A stretch of DNA of 64,000 nucleotides from positions 107,481,100 to 107,545,099 of the forward strand of contig NC_037677.1 of the NCBI RefSeq assembly GCF_003255815.1, in the 5' to 3' direction. Made by a program: the position numbers and the translations under genes. Positions 11,238 through 24,075 of the stretch are shown here, in pieces (the stretch's first letter is position 1; every line of letters begins with the position of its first letter). The stretch is from Theropithecus gelada (lineage: Eukaryota; Chordata; Mammalia; Primates; Cercopithecidae). The notes beneath the pieces were generated by a model, which was given only the letters and a program-made list of their open reading frames with translations, was not told the DNA's origin and ran no database searches.

Positions 11238-11523
11238 TTTTTTTTGAAATGGAGTCTCGCTCTGTTGCCCAGGCTGCAGTGCAGTGGTGCAATCTCAGCT
11301 CACTGCAACCTCTGCCTCCCAGGTTCAAGTGATTCTCCTGCCTCAGCCTCCTTAGTATTTGGGATTACAGGTGTGCACCACCACACCCGGCTAATTTTTA
11401 TATTTTTAGTAGAGACAAGGTTTCACTATGTTGGTCAGGCTGGTCTCGAACTCCTGACCTCGTGATCCTCCTGTCTCGGCCTCCCAAAGTGCTGGATTAC
11501 AGGCGCGAACCACCGTGCCCCAC
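11238..11523 (-). mobile_element. Alu, minus orientation
   Basis: Inverted Alu starting at the T run (ggagtctcgctctgttgccc) and ending caccgtgcccc. With the plus-strand copy 650 bp upstream it forms an inverted Alu pair in intron 9. Confidence 0.94.
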
Positions 11524-11703
11524 CAGGGTTCTTGATAGAAGCAGAAGCAAGGGCAAAAGTGAAAAAGAAAGACTGTTTTGAAAAACCTGGAGATACTTGG
11601 CATGGCTGCATCTTTAGGACATAGTAGGGATAATGTTTTTAAAGAGTAAAATCATGACTCTGATGCAAATATATAATGAATACATGTCAAAGGTTTTATT
11701 CAA

Positions 11704-11719
11704 CTCATTAATTAATGAG
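11704..11719. repeat. Perfect 16-bp palindrome
   Basis: ctcattaattaatgag is its own reverse complement and contains overlapping TAATTA-type homeodomain cores. It lies in intron 9. A regulatory role is inference only. Confidence 0.6.
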
Positions 11720-12956
11720 GGCATCATAAGATGCAAAAACCAACTCGAAAGAGAATCCAAAGAGCAGGCAACATATACAGGCAATCAGGAATGCTAAAAT
11801 GAATTTGCTAATAGGTGTAAAAGTGGCCCCTTCCACAGGGGGCAGGGAATCGGTTGCATCTCCAGCAGAGACAATTCTTGTGTATCTCTAGGAACAAGAA
11901 TCCTTTGTATTAGGATCTGATTTCTGCAACTTATATGGTTGTAAAATAGCTCAGTTCGAGACAATGAAAGGTGCAGACTTCTATAGAATCAGATGCCCTG
12001 AAGGGATGTGCTAGACAAATGCCCAGCATTCCAGTGAAAGGACACCCAGTAGTCTTTTTTTGCCCATTACAAAGTCTGCCACAATTTTTCCTAACTGGCA
12101 TAGCAGGGGGAAGCACAGGAGATGAGATTAGGGAAGAGGGTGAGGTGGGCTCATGGAAGACATTGTGTGCCTCACCAAGGACTTGAACTGCATCCCAAAG
12201 ACCTGGTGAACCAGTGGATATTTTTAAAAGTATATCTGCTTGGAAGGGTCCCAGTTGCTGGTGATGGATGATGGGCAGAGAGCAAGAGTTGGCAGGGGCT
12301 CAAGGAAAGCCTGGGCTTCATGTGGATACCACCAGCCTGCCAACCCTCTCTCCCCCTAGGCTGAGAGGTAGAACTGCTCCCTGCACTTCTACTCACACTC
12401 CTGAGACTCTGCTCTGACGACCCCATTTCTCCTACTGTTTTACCACCCTGCTCTCATCGGTTTGTATAACATTGCTCATTTAAGGTGACACTATGTGTCA
12501 GCCAAAGAGCCCAGATGGAAAAAGAGTCTCAGAAAGCCCCAAGAGTTTCCCCACAGTTCTGTCCCTCAAGTTGGTTCTGCCTTTTACAGCCTTGGGGTGG
12601 AGTCAGTAGGGACTTACTGGGGCCCCTCACAGGTTGTTTCTTTAGGTTGGAGCCAGGCAGTCCAACACTGTGTTGGAATGACAGCAGAACAGAGAGTATT
12701 TTGCACTGTCCTCAAACTCTGTATGATGAACTTGAGAAAAGCCCAGACCCCACAGGGCTGCCCCAGGAGTCAGATAACAGGTGGCAACTGAACTTTGGCA
12801 TGAAGGCAGCAGGGCTTGCTGTTCTTCCAGTGTACCAGGCACCTCCCGCCCTCAGTGCCTTTACAGGTGTTGCTGCTGCCAAGGAGTCACAAGTCTTCCT
12901 GGCTTGCTCCTTGCCTCCTTTGTCTTTACTCATGGCCACATTCTCTATTCTCCCTG

Positions 12957-13515
12957 GCCACTGCATACGATTTCAACACCCCAACCTGCTCCTCCCACTC
13001 CCACCACTGCAGACTATCTCAACACCTCAACCCATTTCTCTCCCATCCCACCACTGCAGACCATTTCAACACCACAACCTACTCTTCTCCCACCCCACCA
13101 CTGCAGACCATTTCAACACCCCAAACCCCTCCTCTCCCACCCCACCACTGCAGACCATTTCAACACCCCAACCCACTCCCCTCCCTCCCCACCACTGCAG
13201 ACCATCTCAACACCCCAACCCATTCCTCTCCCTCCCACCACTGCAGACCATCTCAACACCTCAACCCATTCCTCTCCCATCCCACCACTGCAGACCATTT
13301 CAACACCCCAACCCAGTCCTCTCCCATCCCACCACTGCATACCATCTCAACACCACAACCCATTCCTCTCCCACCCCACCACTGCATACCATTTCAACAC
13401 CCCAACCCACTCCCCTCCCTCCCACTACTGCAAACCATCTCAACACCCCAACCCATTCCTCTCCCTCCCCACCACTGCAGACCATCTCAACACCCCAACT
13501 CCCTCCTCTACCTCC
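12957..13515 (+). repeat. Minisatellite, about 12 copies of a 46-47 bp C-rich unit
   Basis: Each unit reads roughly atttcaacaccccaaccca, then a C/T tract (ttcctctcccatcc), then caccactgcagacc. The landmark ccactgca occurs about 12 times from 12959 to 13471 with a mean period near 46.5 bp. Units vary by substitutions and by single-base length changes. The plus strand has almost no G except in ctgcag, giving extreme strand asymmetry. No stop codon occurs in any plus frame within the array, so long artefactual open frames (up to 376 codons) run through it. Confidence 0.95.
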
Positions 13516-13564
13516 CTACTTTCCTGTTTTTGGTGGCATTTACCACCTTCAAACCTATCACTTA

Positions 13565-13725
13565 ATGTCTTTATTTTACTTAGTGTTTATTGTCACCCCC
13601 GGCTCCCAGGTGTAACCTTCACAAGGCAGGGAGTTTTGTCTGTTGTGTTCACTGCTGTGTTCCCAGTCCCTAGAGGAGGGCTTAGCACAGAGCGGGTGTC
13701 CAGTGGGTATCTGTTGAAGGTATGA
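13565..13725 (+). mobile_element. L2 3' end fragment
   Basis: Sense L2 hallmarks: gcagggagttttgtctgttg, ttcactgctgtgttcccagt, then a decayed end, directly downstream of the minisatellite. Confidence 0.65.
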
Positions 13726-14479
13726 AGGATGGAACCCAGACTCTGGAGGCAAAGGCCTGGCTTCTGAGAACCAGGTCACACCCTGTTTTCTTCTGCCTCA
13801 GTTTTCTTGTTTGTAAAATGGGTGTGATCACAAGGCTGTTGTACTACCTTAAAGAGCTCACGCTCATTAAAAAATCCTGAGCTCTCTGGAGAAAGTGCCC
13901 ATGGTTGAGAAGTCAGTGTGCGTGCTGCTCCGTGGTGATGGGTGGCCACATCCGTACCTGAGACGCAATCCTGGCCACAGGACCATAAAGAGGAGGAAAT
14001 AAATCAAGTCACAGATAAGGAAAACATGGGGAAGAAACACTGCTACATCCTACTGGGAGAGGGGTTCGAGAGTGGCAAGCCCAGGTGCCTAGGGAAGGGA
14101 AGCCAGGCTAATGATAATTGGAGCCAGGCCAGCGTGATGGGACCATGGTTGACTGAGGAAGTGGTGCCATCTGTGGGGCTGGAGCCACTGCTCAGCTCCA
14201 TTCTACAGCTGTCATGCAGGAATGCATGCCACGCTGTCAAATCTCCCTTTTCTTGGAGCAAGACAAATGCCTAGTATAAACCAAAACATAGCTGTGGGCT
14301 GGATGCCATCTAGAAGCCCTAGAGTGTAAGCCCTGGTATAACCAATCCATAACAGGAGAAGATTTTAAAACCCTTATGCTCACTTCAGAGCCTAGACAAG
14401 ACCCAACCATGTGGAAAGACAGGTGAGAACTTGTTATTCACCCCACCCCCTTCTACCAATTTCATTCTTTTATTGACCA

Positions 14480-15400
14480 ATATTTGTGGAGCACCTGGCA
14501 CTGAGACCACAGTTAGTGACACTGAAATGACCCCTGGGCTCGCGGAGCTCATAGTCCAGTGAGAGAAATGCTAATCCAGTGATTTCTCAAATCAACAGAA
14601 GAGCTTGACTATTAAGTGCTAAGAAGGAGATGAAGGTACACAATGCTGAGTGCCTGTGATAAATCCGAGCCTTCTCAGAGTTAGGCTGTGACTATTGAGA
14701 TTTGGAGGCATGGTGAGTATTGACTGGGTGAAAAGAAAGCGAAAAGACAGAGGGAGCAGCGTGCACAAGGGCCTCCAGCAGCTCCAGGGCTCCAGCGTTG
14801 CCGTAGCAGAGAGCTGGCATTAGAGTAACGGGAGGTGAGGCCGACTTATAAACAGGACCTATACTACGCAGGGCCTTGTAGGCAGGTTGAAGATTTTTGC
14901 CTTTATCCTAAGTACCAGGGGACGCAAATGAAGTATTTAAGCAAGAAAATACAGTGAGGAGGCTGGACACAGTGGCTCATGCCTGTAATCCCAGCACTTT
15001 GTGAGGCCGAGGCAGGCAGATCACTTGAGGTCAGGAGTTCGAGACTAGCCTTGCCAACATGGTGAAACCCCGTCTCTGCTAAAAATAAAAATAAAATAAA
15101 ATAAAATAAAATTAGCCAGGTGTGGTGGCGGGACCTGTAATCCCAGCTACTCGGGAGGCTGAGGCAGCAGAATTGCTTGAACCCAGGAGGCAGAGGTTGC
15201 GGTGAGCCGAGATCGTGCCATTGCACTCCAGCTTGGGCAACAAGAGGAAAACTCCATCTCAAAAAAAAAAAAAAAAAAAGACAATATGGTGAGGATGTGA
15301 TCATTTTTGCATTTTGGAATGATCATTCTTGATTGCCTTGGCAAGAATAGATTTTGGGGGAGGGTACAGAGCAGAAGTGGGAGACCAGTTTGGAAGTGGT
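14480..15400 (-). mobile_element. L2, split by an Alu
   Basis: Antisense L2 features: gagctcatagtccagtg, agggagcagcgtgcacaagg, cgcagggccttgtaggca. They continue after the Alu as gaggatgtgatcat. Confidence 0.7.
14960..15280 (+). mobile_element. Alu (S-like) within an L2
   Basis: Full-length Alu with an expanded (AAAAT)n middle linker (15088-15112) and an A tail. It splits an antisense L2. Confidence 0.94.
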
Positions 15401-16189
15401 TCAGTAGCTCAGGCCCTGTGGTGGCAGAGCCCTGCTTGCAAGAGTTGGCGTTTCAGTCTCAGTCTATGAGCTGGTGTGGGCAGCTGGGGGCACCCGTTGC
15501 ACCCATTGCACCCATCTGTTCCCCTTGAGCTGCTGCCTTCTCCTGGAAGTGATCCCAGAGCAAAGGGAAGCTCTGAAAGGTTGTTTCCTTTGCCTGCAGG
15601 GAGGAAGAGCAGGGGTCTGCTTGGTGGAGGGCTTTCAGCCCGGCTGGCAAGACTGTCCCTGCCTCTCCCAACTTGAACTGAAGGGGGTTCCTTTACTGTG
15701 TTGATCTGGGAGTGCGGCTGCAGGAGCTGCTTGGGAAGGGTAAGGATTATTCATTTTGACAAGAGAGGGCCATGCATAGTTGATTCGGGAGATAAAAATA
15801 AAGTCACCTGTTGGTAGAAGCTGTAATAGCTAAAAAGGTATTTGTAGCTGCTTTACATTCAGGCTAGTGCGGTAGACTTCAGCAAAGCTTTTGGTGGAAT
15901 CTTCACAGCAAACACTGGAAACAGAAAGGACTTGAGGATTTGAACCATGCGTCCCTGTCTGGTAATAACTGGTGAAACCAGTCAGCCCTGAGCTTCTGCT
16001 CCAGCTGGCTCCTAGTCAGCTCATAGAGGTATGTCTGATTGTAAGAAATCAGAACTAGAGTGGTTTACTTCGAACCAACCTCAGCCAAGAATGTCCTAGA
16101 ACTGCAACTTGCCCCTGAGAAAACCCAGGAGTAGTCATTGATTTGGTGGACAAAGTTTAAGTCATGGGAGAATATCCCCCAGAAACTTC

Positions 16190-16405
16190 TAACATGGGAG
16201 TTGGCAAAGTTTTCTACAAAAGACCAGATAGTAAATATTTTAGCCTATGTGGGCCAAGAGGCAAAACTGCAGATTTTATGTAGGCACTTCTATAATCACT
16301 TAAAATGTGATTATGTGAACATGTACAATTCATTCTTAGCTCACAAGCTATACAAAAACAGGCTGCAGGTCAGATTTGGCCTGCAGACTATAGTTTGCTG
16401 ATCCC
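16190..16405 (+). mobile_element. hAT-type nonautonomous DNA transposon
   Basis: Begins catgggagttggcaaagtttt, contains ccagatagtaaatatttta, and ends gtttgctgatcccctg. The ends are inverted-repeat versions of each other, as in abundant mammalian hAT elements starting caggggtcggcaaac. Confidence 0.75.
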
Positions 16406-16744
16406 CTGTCTTAAAGGTTGGTTAGAGGCCCTAATTCTCAAACCAAACGCCTGCTTTCAATTATTTAGTTTCACAGACATGGGCATTACTGTGAGGGCCC
16501 TGATTTGGGGGAAAGGAATACAAGGAAGGAAGAAAGGGAGTGCTAGTTTGGGCTGTCACTCTAGGACAGAGAGCAAAAGAAAGGTGCGAGGGTACTCTGA
16601 CTGGGTGACAACGCCCTTTCTACCTATAAGTGTCCTGAATGATTTAACCCCAGGGTCTTGGCCGGCCCAGTAGTTTGGCTGCTTCTACTCTGCAAAAAAT
16701 ACCCAGTTTGCCAGGGATTTCTGCCCCCTAAAGACATCGGGCCA

Positions 16745-16920
16745 GGCTTCAAGACATTTCTCTGCCTCCATTTGTCTGTGTGACTGTGAGCAAATTACTT
16801 AACCTCTCTGAACCTCAGTTTTCTGAAGATGCTAATAGCAGCCACCTCCGAGGGATTCCGGGAGGATAAAGAAAATGCTGTATGTGAAACCCCTCTGAGA
16901 GCTGGGACCTGCATTCAATA
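16745..16920 (+). mobile_element. MIR, ending just before exon 10
   Basis: Sense MIR: gtgactgtgagcaaattact, taacctctctgaacctcag, ggataaagaaaatgctgtatg. It lies about 70 bp upstream of the exon 10 acceptor. Confidence 0.75.
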
Positions 16921-16990
16921 TCATTCTTTTTTTCTTCTCCCTGTCACTGCTCACTGTTGATTTGGTTTGCTCTGTCCTTCCTTTGGTAAG

Positions 16991-17095
16991 GCTGGAAAAG
17001 AGGAACAGGAGGGCGTGGAAGAAAGCCCTCAATCAGTGGGCAGACAAGAGAAAGAAGCAGAGTTCTCTGATCCGGAAAACACAAGGACAAAGAAG
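16991..17095 (+). CDS. RBM20: RBM20 exon 10 (acidic segment, codons 851-885)
   Basis: This 105-nt, exactly 35-codon exon is phase 0 at both ends. It reads AGKEEQEGVEESPQSVGRQ, then EKEAEFSDPENTRTKK, an acidic disordered segment between the RS region and the glutamate-rich region. The acceptor is ctttggtaag, with A at -3 instead of C or T, and the string gtaagg straddles the junction. It therefore looks weaker than the other acceptors of the gene. The donor is aag|gtaaag. Because the exon is symmetric, skipping it would remove 35 residues without shifting the frame. It has no motif beyond its composition; identity rests on phase-compatible joining to exons 9 and 11 and on my memory of the human protein. 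Confidence 0.93.
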
Positions 17096-18190
17096 GTAAA
17101 GTTTATTTCAGATTCTGCACTTCTGCTATGAGGGACTGAGTCACAGGAGTCCCCCTGTTGCCTGGTGATGTCCTGCTAGATGGAATATGGCTGAGACCCC
17201 ACCATTAGTTACATGAATGAACCAGTCCTCCTAGCACTACTTTGGAGGAGTGGCTGTGCCTGGAATCTTCGGATAGTTTTTATTGAAGCGATCTTTACCC
17301 ACATGTCTGAGCTCTGCTCACTCTCCAGCAACTTGGCTGTGTTCCCATGAGAAAACATGTGCCCAAAAAAAGACTCAGGCTTCAGAGCCAGGCTCCCAAA
17401 ATAGACAAGTCCCTTGGTGGGGATGCGGCGAGAAGCTGCTTTAGGCACTCAAGCTGGGGCCCTGACTTCAGCAGGCCCAGACCTTAGGATTAACAAGACA
17501 TCTACTGTGCTTGTACAGATTGTTTTACTTAATTAAAATGAAAAATCCAGTTACAGTTCTCCTGGGCTGGGGCTGCCACAACAAAAAGAAATGTCCTTGG
17601 AACGGGGCCATCTTCATGCCTTTCCAGTCAGGAGAGGCAGGAGAGATGAGTATCGCTGGCAGGAAAGCTGATCTCCTAAATCTTTCTGTGGAGTCAGGAG
17701 TCCATGGGCTGCTGCAGATGCCAAGGGGAAAGTTCTAGAAGGGGCCAAGTATGAGCTTTGACTGTGGAAGTGTATGTACCCCTGCTGGGAGATGGTGCTT
17801 GGGGGAATTTTGTGAGGGGCTTTGCTGCAGTTACATTTAGTGGTGACCCAGATGCAAGAAAGATGTTCCAGTAAGTATTTAGAGTTTATAACTTCATTAT
17901 TCATGCATTCAAAAACTATATATTGAGCACCTGTTATCTACTAGGGCTTGAAATTCTTTGTGTCACTTTAAATACGGTGGATTAAGCATTAAGGGCTTAT
18001 TCCAAACTTTGAACATCACCCTAAGGATGAGTTGGTGCTGTTGGACTTGAGTGGTTCACAGTAATTGTACCGGGTAGAGGTAAGAATGCTCAGGTTCTTC
18101 CTGATTAGAGGGGTCCTCATGGCCAAGTCTTGTGCCTTCCGGTTGAATGCTCTCAACCACCCTCTGACCTCCTTCTGCATTTTTGTACAG
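17096..18190 (+). other. RBM20: RBM20 intron 10
   Basis: A 1095-bp intron (gtaaag donor, ttttgtacag acceptor). Apart from an L2-like fragment near 17880-17960, I see no repeat or gene in it. Confidence 0.88.
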
Positions 18191-18851
18191 GAACAAGATT
18201 GGGAGAGTGGAAGTGAGGCAGAGGGGGAGAGCTGGTATCCCACTAACATGGAGGAGCTGGTGACAGTGGACGAGGTTGGGGAAGAAGAAGATTTTATCAT
18301 GGAACCAGACATCCCAGAGCTGGAAGAAATTGTGCCCATTGACCAGAAAGACAAAATCTGCCCAGAAACATGTTCATGTGTGACAACCACCTTAGACCTA
18401 GACCTGGCCCAGGATTTCCCCAAGGAGGGAGTCAAGGCCGTAAGGAATGGGGCTGCAGAAATCAGCCTCAAGTCACCCAGAGAACTGCCCTGTGCTTCCA
18501 CAAGCTGTCCCAGTGACATGGACGTGGAAATGCCTGGCCTAAATCTGGATGCTGAGCGGAAGCCAGCTGAAAGTGAGACAGGCCTCTCCCTGGAGGATTC
18601 AGATTGCTACGAGAAGGAGGTAAAGGGAGGGGAGAGCTCAGATGTTCATCCAGCCCCTACAGTCCAGCAAATGTCTTCCCCTAAGCCAGCAGAGGAGAGG
18701 GCCCGGCAGCCAAGCCCATTTTTCGATGATTGCAAGACCAGGGGGACCCCCGAAGATGGGGCTTGCGAAGGCAGCCCTCTGGAGGAGAAAACCAGCCCCC
18801 CCATCGAAACCGACCTCCAAAGCCAAGCTTGCCAAGGAGTGTTGACCCCGG
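18191..18851 (+). CDS. RBM20: RBM20 exon 11 (glutamate-rich region, codons 886-1106)
   Basis: This 661-nt exon encodes the glutamate-rich region, starting EQDWESGSEAEGESWYPTN. The cluster VDEVGEEEDFIMEPDIPELE includes the GAG codon at 18272-18274. By length bookkeeping this is Glu913, a second site of human cardiomyopathy variants, and it is intact. The remainder is a disordered S/P/E-rich tail with PSPFFDDCK and SPPIETDLQ. The exon ends after ACC CCG G (phase 1), with donor gtaact at 18852. The acceptor is ttttgtacag. The open frame extends on both sides into introns 10 and 11, but the conserved borders are those given. Proposed roles are protein-protein contact and repression of target splicing; no enzymatic residues are present. 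Confidence 0.97.
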
Positions 18852-20560
<1,709 letters not shown>

Positions 20561-20621
20561 TAACAGTTCCATAGCCACCTCTAAGAACTTGAGAGGGCTT
20601 TTTGTCATTTTGTTGTTGTCA

Positions 20622-20933
20622 TTGTTTTTTGTCCTTTTGAGACAAGATCTTGCTCTGTCACCCAGGTTGCAGTGCAGTGGCATGATCTCAGCTCACTGCA
20701 GCCTCAAATTCCTGTGCTCAAGTGATCCTCCCTCCGCAGCCTCCCAAGTAGCTGGGACCACAGGTGCACACCACCAGGCCCGGCTAATTTTTTTATTTTT
20801 ATTTTTATTTTTTGTAGAGATGGGGTCTCCATATGTGGCCCAGGCTGGTCTTCAACTCCTGGGCTTAAGTGATCCTCCTGCCTCAGCTTCCCAAAGTGCC
20901 GGGATTACAGGCGTGAGCCACTTCACCTGGCCA
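20622..20933 (-). mobile_element. Old Alu (J-like), minus orientation
   Basis: Inverted Alu (gagacaagatcttgctctgtc ... cacttcacctggcc) with an expanded TTTTTA linker near 20790-20812. Confidence 0.93.
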
Positions 20934-22129
20934 GCCTATCATTATTTTAAATGTATGATGCAATAACCTAGATTTGCAAGGGGCAGCTGTAAAGCTTCTT
21001 GCAATTTCAGTCTCCTATAGTAGACGAGATACTCCGTGAACACACGCCTTGAATAGCACTGCCCTGGGACCCAGAGCTAAGAAGCCTTGTCTTTCCTGTC
21101 GGGGAATGCTTTATTCTTGATGACATGGAGGCTTTAAGCCTAGCCCTTATTCAGGCAGGAAAGCAAATGCCCAGCAGCCTCCATAAAGTCAATAGAAATG
21201 AACCTCTTCTGTTATTGTTCATTGCTCCAGCCCTTCCCAGAACAATGCTACATTTTTTTTCTTCTTAGAGGACAAACTCTTTTGAGGCAATGATGCTGAA
21301 TAGACTGTGTTTGGGACAGACTCCCCCTAGTTCATAGAAAGGGTATTGAGCAGAGAGACCTGGGTTTCTGTCCTTCCTACTTAAGGGTGACTGTGTGTCC
21401 TTAGATAAGTCATACCCCTTCTTGAGTCTTAGTTTTCTCACTGTAATTGGGACAGTGATTTTTTCAATGGTGGAAGTGTTGGGAATGAAGTGGGGAGGGA
21501 GTTTACTGATGGAATCACCTAGGAGTGAATCCCTTTTCAAAGAGGAGAGTTAAGCAGAGTCTCGGGGAGGGAGTGAAGGCACTTTAATATAATTCCCTGG
21601 GAGATTCTGACAAAACTATTAACCCAGCAACTCCAGCCTATATCATCTTTGAGTCCTCGCATTAGCTCTGAAAGGTCGGAAAGTAATTAGATAAAGCAGT
21701 AGTAGCAGCTGCTCAGAAGGAGAGCTCGCGAAAGTGTCATCTGGGAAAGTGTCACACAGAAGCATGAGAAGCACGGGTCATCTGATGCCTGATGACCACG
21801 TGTCTGATCATGCAGGCAGGGGCTGGTCAGTGTGGAGGCTCATCCTTTCCATCCACCTTGCTCTTTTTTTCCCTTCTCCTTTAAAAAAAAGTCTTACTAT
21901 TTCTTCCCTCCAGATGTACCATTTTTTAAGTCAGATCTGGAGAGCAAACTTCCTTTTTTTTTTTTTTTTTTAAAGGGATAAATTTGCTGCACAGCATCTC
22001 CCAAGACAAAAACATAAGAAAGAAGGAAAAAGAAATACTAACCTTAGAATAAACTGAGATGACCCTCAGTATTTTAGCTCTAGAAAACAGTTGCAAAGGC
22101 CACCCTACAGGAGAAGAGAGGCTCCTTCA

Positions 22130-22255
22130 TGCATTCAGCCAGTCAGCAGATACTTACTGGATAACATGGTACTGTGCTAGACACTCTGGGGTAACCAAGA
22201 AATATAACGCAAGTCTCTTGTCATCCAAGAACTTGGAACCTAATTGACACTAGCA
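22130..22255 (-). mobile_element. L2 fragment
   Basis: Antisense L2-like end: cagatacttactggataacatg, ctgtgctagacactctgggg. Confidence 0.5.
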
Positions 22256-22679
22256 AAAATTAAGAATAAATTCTGCTACCTTGTCATTTGTGTCTTTTTA
22301 TTACTGTTTTTCATTACAGAAAGTGTGAAAGACTATTGTAACAAATTCAAAAAATAAGAACCATATCAAGTCAATATTAAAGGTCTGATCTCTTCCCTGC
22401 AGTCTCCCCCCAGTCTCCAGAGGTAGCCTACCACTGTCATGCCCACAGTTTTTCTCTCACAAAAATAGGATCACACTACACACATAATGTTCTACAAGTT
22501 CACTTAGTAGCGGGTCTTAGAGATTTCTTCATGTCGGTACATAGAGAACACATTCTTTTTAACCACTGCAAATATTCCATCGTAAAAGCTATGCTGTAAA
22601 TGACTGATCTTTCCTCTGCTGGTGAACACGTAGGCTGTCTGCTCTTTTTCCCGTTTTAATAGCTAAGATTTTATTGTTA

Positions 22680-22895
22680 ACATTCCCCATGCAGGCACCA
22701 TTCCTAGTGATCTGCATGTATTATCACATTTAACCCTCTCAAAACACCTATGAGGTAGGTACTGCTTTTATCCTTATTTAACAGATACAAAATCTGAGAT
22801 CGAGAGTCACACAGCTAAGGACAGGCAAAAACCAGAGTCAGGTTCAAACCCCAGTCATCTGACTCTAGAGCCATGTTCTTAGCCTTTGTTCTCTG
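22680..22895 (-). mobile_element. MIR
   Basis: Antisense MIR: attatcacatttaaccctct, acctatgaggtaggtactg, gtcacacagctaagg. Confidence 0.75.
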
Positions 22896-23487
22896 CTGCC
22901 TTTCAGATGTGCTTATTCAGTGGTATGTGTGTGCCAGTGTTCCTGTGGGATAGCGTCCTAGCCAGGGGGTTGTAGGGTCGTATGTATTTGCATTTTAAAT
23001 TTTCATAATTGCTACTAAATTGCACTCCAAAAAGATGGTATCAGTTTTCACTGTGACCTTGAGTGAGAGTTCCCAATATCCACCTCCCATTGGATTTTAT
23101 CAGTTTTTAATCTTTCCCAACCAGTTAGGAGGAAACTAGTATCTCGCCTTTTTAAAATTGGCTGTATTGAGGTATAATTGATATATAGTAAGTGCACATA
23201 AGGTGCATAGTTTGATCAGTTTTCACCTATAAATATACCTGTGAGACCATCACCACAGTCAAGACTGGGAACAATGTTCATCATATCTCAAATTTCCTGT
23301 CTCCTATGTAACCCCTCCCTCCCCGCAGTGCAACCCCCAGGTAAAGGATCTCCTTTCTGTCACTAAATATTAGTTTGCACTTTCTAGAGTTTTACATAAA
23401 GGAATCATATTGTATGTGCTAGTTTGGCTTCTTTTGCTCGACATCATTGAGATTCATCTGTACTGTTGGGTGGATCAGTAATCTGTT

Positions 23488-23797
23488 TCTTTCTTTCTTT
23501 CTTTCTTTTTTGAGACAAAGTTTTGTTCTTGTTGCCCAGGCTGAAGTACGGTGGTGTGATCTCGGCTCACTGCAACCTCCACCTCCCAGGTTCAAGCAAT
23601 TCTCCTGCCTCAGCCTCCAGAGTAGCTGGGATTACAGGCACCTGCCACCACACCTGGCTAGTTTTTTTGTCTTTTTTAGTAGAGATGGTGTTTCACCATA
23701 TTGGCCAGGCTGGTCTTCAACTCCTGACCTCAGGTGATCCACCTGCCTCAGCCTCCCAAAGTGCTAGGATTACAGGTGTGAGCCACTGTACCTGGCC
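23488..23797 (-). mobile_element. Alu, minus orientation, inside an L1 fragment
   Basis: Inverted Alu with (TTTC)n tail and flanking duplication tctgtttcttt on both sides. It interrupts old L1 sequence. Confidence 0.94.
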
Positions 23798-24075
23798 AGT
23801 CTGTTTCTTTTTATTGTTGAGGAGTATTGCATTGCAGATATGGATACATCACATTATTTATTCATGTGTCGACAAATATTTGGGTTGTTTTCAGATCGGG
23901 GCTTTTACAGATTGTACTTGTTACTAGTCTTCAGTTAGCTTTGAGACTCATTATCTCATTGGTCCCCCAAGGAAGAGTATGGGATGAGGTTCTGCATTTG
24001 ACAGGTGAGGAACCTGAAGTTCAGAGACTTACCCAAGATGACATTAGCAAATGCAGGTTAGAACTCAGGATTTCT

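Larger units (their letters stand above)
9686..16990 (+). other. RBM20: RBM20 intron 9
   Basis: A 7.3-kb intron holding a MIR (9765-10000), an inverted Alu pair (10288-10587 plus, 11238-11523 minus), an L2 piece, a C-rich minisatellite (12957-13515), an L2 copy interrupted by an Alu (14480-15400), a hAT-like element (16190-16405) and a MIR (16745-16920). Unassigned stretches are about 11525-12480, 13730-14480 and 15400-16190. Confidence 0.88.
22260..23870 (-). mobile_element. Old L1 fragments, with MIR and Alu insertions
   Basis: Motifs of old L1 read in reverse (tacatagagaacacattcttt, aattgcactccaaaaagatgg, aggtataattgatatatagta, tcatattgtatgtgctagt) recur on both sides of a MIR (22680-22895) and an Alu (23488-23797). 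One or two L1 copies; subfamily not assigned. Confidence 0.55.

Noticed and set aside
12485..13725. Long open frames of 376, 314 and 249 codons as possible genes
   Set aside because: They overlap in three frames through a minisatellite with a stop-free unit, have no start context or homology, and lie within an RBM20 intron.
14903..15344. Frames containing WSAMARSRLTATSAS-type peptides here and at other Alu positions
   Set aside because: These are standard translations of inverted Alu sequence, not proteins.
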